In this document: positions 6,926-8,020 of the stretch, one piece after another
Layout: each line of letters begins with the position of its first letter
How positions within the stretch are numbered: position 1 is the first letter of the stretch
Assembly: GCA_946497265.1 (NCBI GenBank)
Contig: CAMMKL010000095.1
Coordinates: 1-8,020, forward strand
DNA length: 8,020 nucleotides
Direction: 5' to 3'
Source of the DNA: an uncultured Clostridia bacterium
GTDB taxonomy: Bacteria > Bacillota > Clostridia > Oscillospirales > Acutalibacteraceae
Notes under the pieces: model-generated
Database searches by the model: none
What the model saw: only the letters and a program-made list of their open reading frames with translations
Told to the model about the DNA's origin: nothing
Made by a program: the position numbers and the translations under genes

Positions 6926-6954
6926 ATTGTAAATCTTTTGCCGTTTTCCGTCAA
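6926..6954 (-). promoter_or_regulatory. Sigma-A-type promoter of prfC (proximal)
   Basis: On the minus strand TTGACG (6954-6949) is followed after exactly 17 bp by TACAAT (6931-6926). One mismatch in each box to TTGACA/TATAAT makes this a strong housekeeping promoter. Initiation is expected near 6919, leaving a leader of about 25 nt that contains the GGAGGA site. It also shows that the extended 548-residue reading of prfC starts inside promoter DNA. Confidence 0.75.
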
Positions 6955-7039
6955 TAGCGCGTCGGATGCCTTCGGATTTCCTCTTAACAGTTTTCCGCTT
7001 TCCGGTCTACCAATTCGTTAACGGTATTCACTACCCTAC

Positions 7040-7068
7040 ACTTTAATCTACCGATCCCCTGCTGTCAA
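7040..7068 (-). promoter_or_regulatory. Sigma-A-type promoter, distal, upstream of prfC
   Basis: On the minus strand a perfect TTGACA (7068-7063) is followed after 17 bp by TAAAGT (7045-7040). Initiation would fall near 7033, about 140 nt before the prfC start, and after the mnmM terminator. The transcript would read through the second promoter into prfC. The roughly 150 bp between the terminator and the proximal promoter hold no supported gene, only a 15-codon frame described among the findings. Confidence 0.7.
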
Positions 7069-7108
7069 GCGCCTAAAGTATGATTTTTTCATTCTTTCGG
7101 CCGGCCCT

Positions 7109-7137
7109 AAAAAATTAGCCGCCCCGATTGGGGCGGC
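7109..7137 (-). terminator. Intrinsic terminator of the mnmM operon
   Basis: The minus strand forms GCCGCCCC-AATC-GGGGCGGC (7137-7118), an 8-bp GC stem with a 4-nt loop, followed by TAATTTTTT (7117-7109). It begins 10 bp after the mnmM stop. This is a textbook rho-independent terminator and separates mnmM from the prfC promoters. Confidence 0.92.
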
Positions 7138-7146
7138 GCGGTAAGT

Positions 7147-7716
7147 TCAAGGTTCTTTGTAAATAAACACTGGGATCGGCGGATCGTTCGGCCGATTGTA
7201 AAACTGATGCAATAGTACTGTGTATATACGGGAATCCAGCGTTTGTAAATAGCAAAGCAGGGCGTCCCGTTCTTCGTATCCGGTGTCTCCCCCGTAATAG
7301 ATGCACAGGCTCATGACGCCACCCGGTTTTAAAAGGGCCAACCCTCTCTCAATCGCCGGTATGCTTGTGGCCGGGGTCGTATAAATGCGGTGGTCCCCAC
7401 CCGGAAGATACCCAAAATTAAACACGATACCATCCACGGTCTCTTTCTGCGCGTACTGATCCATATTGCTGTGGCTGTCGAGGATCACGTTGGCCCGCCC
7501 CTCGAACCCACATTCCCGCAGCCTTGCCTTTGTTGCGTTTACCGCAGATTCCTGTATATCAAACGCCAATACCCGGCCGGAAGGCCCCACCAGTTCGCAG
7601 AGCAGGACGGTGTCACGGCCGCGCCCGGCGGTGGCGTCGATGCATAAGGCCCCCTTCTTCACCTGTTCGCGCAAAAATTTATGTGCAACTCCCAGCGTGT
7701 TAAGCCCCTGCGCCAT
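7147..7716 (-). CDS. mnmM: tRNA mnm5s2U34 methyltransferase MnmM (YtqB family)
   Basis: This 189-residue class I SAM-dependent methyltransferase belongs to the YtqB/rRNA_methylase family. Motif I is DATAGRGRDT (27-36), the acidic ribose-binding strand is AFDIQ (51-55), and the family hallmark NFGYLPGGD sits at 100-108, followed by the HRIYTTPATS segment. In Bacillus and Staphylococcus this family methylates 5-aminomethyl-2-thiouridine at the wobble position of tRNA, the last step of mnm5s2U synthesis. The start chosen is ATG at 7716. It has AAGGGGTGA with GGGG 7 nt upstream and gives the usual family length. An in-frame extension to 7773 would add 19 residues across the ribosome site. The gene begins 4 bp after the stop of the winged-helix-like gene, whose stop lies in the ribosome site, so the two are coupled. 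It ends 10 bp before a terminator. Confidence 0.92.
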   Translation of the reverse strand: MAQGLNTLGVAHKFLREQVKKGALCIDATAGRGRDTVLLCELVGPSGRVLAFDIQESAVNATKARLRECGFEGRANVILDSHSNMDQYAQKETVDGIVFNFGYLPGGDHRIYTTPATSIPAIERGLALLKPGGVMSLCIYYGGDTGYEERDALLCYLQTLDSRIYTVLLHQFYNRPNDPPIPVFIYKEP

Positions 7717-7720
7717 GTTG

Positions 7721-7933
7721 TCACCCCTTTTTAGCCGTTTTCCGTTCCGGGACATAATAAAAGATCGAACCATCTACCATTTGGCACCAGCTGGCTTTTT
7801 GCAGTACTGCAGCAACTTCGCTGCGTTTGGCTCGGCCGGCCACCTGCTTAGCAGCCTCGGCCAATGTAATCAGCCTGTGGCTGTTGGCTTCAAAATATTC
7901 CTTAAGCGTCGTCGCAAGCTGCAACTCGCTCAT
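7721..7933 (-). CDS. Small winged-helix-like protein of unknown function
   Basis: The frame starts with ATG at 7933 and encodes 70 residues, MSELQLATTLKEYFEANSHR onward. The predicted fold is a helix (about 4-16), a second short helix with L-A-E-A-A-K-Q-V (24-31), a recognition-type helix (36-45) and a beta wing around C50-Q-M-V-D-G-S-I-F-Y-Y-V-P, ending in a basic RKTAKKG tail. This resembles a DNA- or RNA-binding winged helix; the family was not recognised. It lies 4 bp before mnmM and is very probably co-transcribed. The ribosome site is weak (GGAAAGAAG with about 6 nt spacing). The same frame stays open for 27 codons upstream with no start codon, so this may be the end of a longer or damaged gene. 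Confidence 0.6.
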   Translation of the reverse strand: MSELQLATTLKEYFEANSHRLITLAEAAKQVAGRAKRSEVAAVLQKASWCQMVDGSIFYYVPERKTAKKG

Positions 7934-8020
7934 CCCATTCTTCTTTCCGGCACCGGAGGCCTGTCGGAAAGTCTGAGCGATGGTCTTTGGGAACTCTTCC
8001 GGATGGGCCTTACGCTAGCC
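7934..8020 (-). other. Right-edge sequence upstream of the winged-helix gene, unresolved
   Basis: On the minus strand the frame of the downstream gene is open from 8014, reading RKAHPEEFPKTIAQTFRQAS and on, behind a TAG at 8017-8015, with no ATG, GTG or TTG. A second frame is open from the window edge to a TGA that overlaps the downstream ATG as ATGA, but its peptide is low in complexity and rich in R, S and P. No promoter boxes were seen. Whether an upstream gene ends here cannot be decided. Confidence 0.3.

Noticed and set aside
6895..6954. In-frame extension of prfC by 20 residues to a TTG at 6954
   Set aside because: The TTG is the -35 box of a well-formed promoter, has no ribosome site, and the extra residues are absent from the usual RF3 length of about 528; GGAGGA marks the TTG at 6894.
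6990..7020. AATTGGTAGAC on the minus strand, like the D-loop of a leucine tRNA
   Set aside because: No acceptor stem, anticodon arm or T-arm can be formed around it.
7717..7773. In-frame extension of mnmM by 19 residues to 7773
   Set aside because: It would run through the ribosome site AAGGGGTGA and overlap the upstream gene; the ATG at 7716 gives the normal family length.

Overview
The window looks like a chromosomal stretch from a low-to-mid GC Firmicute, most likely a gut-type Clostridia. The evidence is gene content: a MnmM/YtqB-type tRNA methyltransferase, a C_GCAxxG_C_C redox protein, a DUF3810 membrane metallopeptidase-like protein and a LysM protein end. Strong GGAGGA-type Shine-Dalgarno sites ahead of TTG starts point the same way. 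The genus cannot be fixed from the sequence. There are no mobile elements, CRISPR arrays, rRNA or tRNA genes.

Apart from the last 31 codons of a plus-strand LysM gene at the left edge (3-95), every supported gene is on the minus strand, so transcription runs from right to left. From the right: a 70-residue winged-helix-like protein (7933-7721) is followed after 4 bp by mnmM (7716-7147), which ends in a clear intrinsic terminator (7137-7109). The next 215 bp hold two well-formed sigma-A-type promoters (7068-7040 and 6954-6926), which drive prfC, release factor 3 (6894-5308). After 58 bp come a C_GCAxxG_C_C family protein (5249-4782) and an SLC13/ArsB-type permease (4785-3676) joined by an ATGA overlap. 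Then come a DUF3810 protein (3614-2493), a complete GH89 alpha-N-acetylglucosaminidase without a signal peptide (2452-305), and a previously uncalled 59-residue protein (312-133) whose start overlaps the GH89 stop. A perfect 16-bp hairpin (98-132) fills the gap between this convergent array and the LysM gene.

Functionally the window mixes housekeeping translation genes (mnmM for wobble-uridine modification, prfC for release-factor recycling) with an accessory run: thiol protein plus permease, membrane metallopeptidase-like protein, and intracellular alpha-GlcNAc hydrolase plus small partner. No strong terminator or promoter was seen between prfC and the small gene at 133, so long co-transcription is possible but unproven. 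Three published-style start choices would be wrong by simple ORF extension: prfC, mnmM and the DUF3810 gene all have better-supported internal starts. I found no clear new multi-gene defence or biosynthetic system. The most interesting leads are the cytosolic GH89 with its coupled 59-residue partner, the redox-protein/permease pair, and the tandem promoters with a possible leader before prfC.
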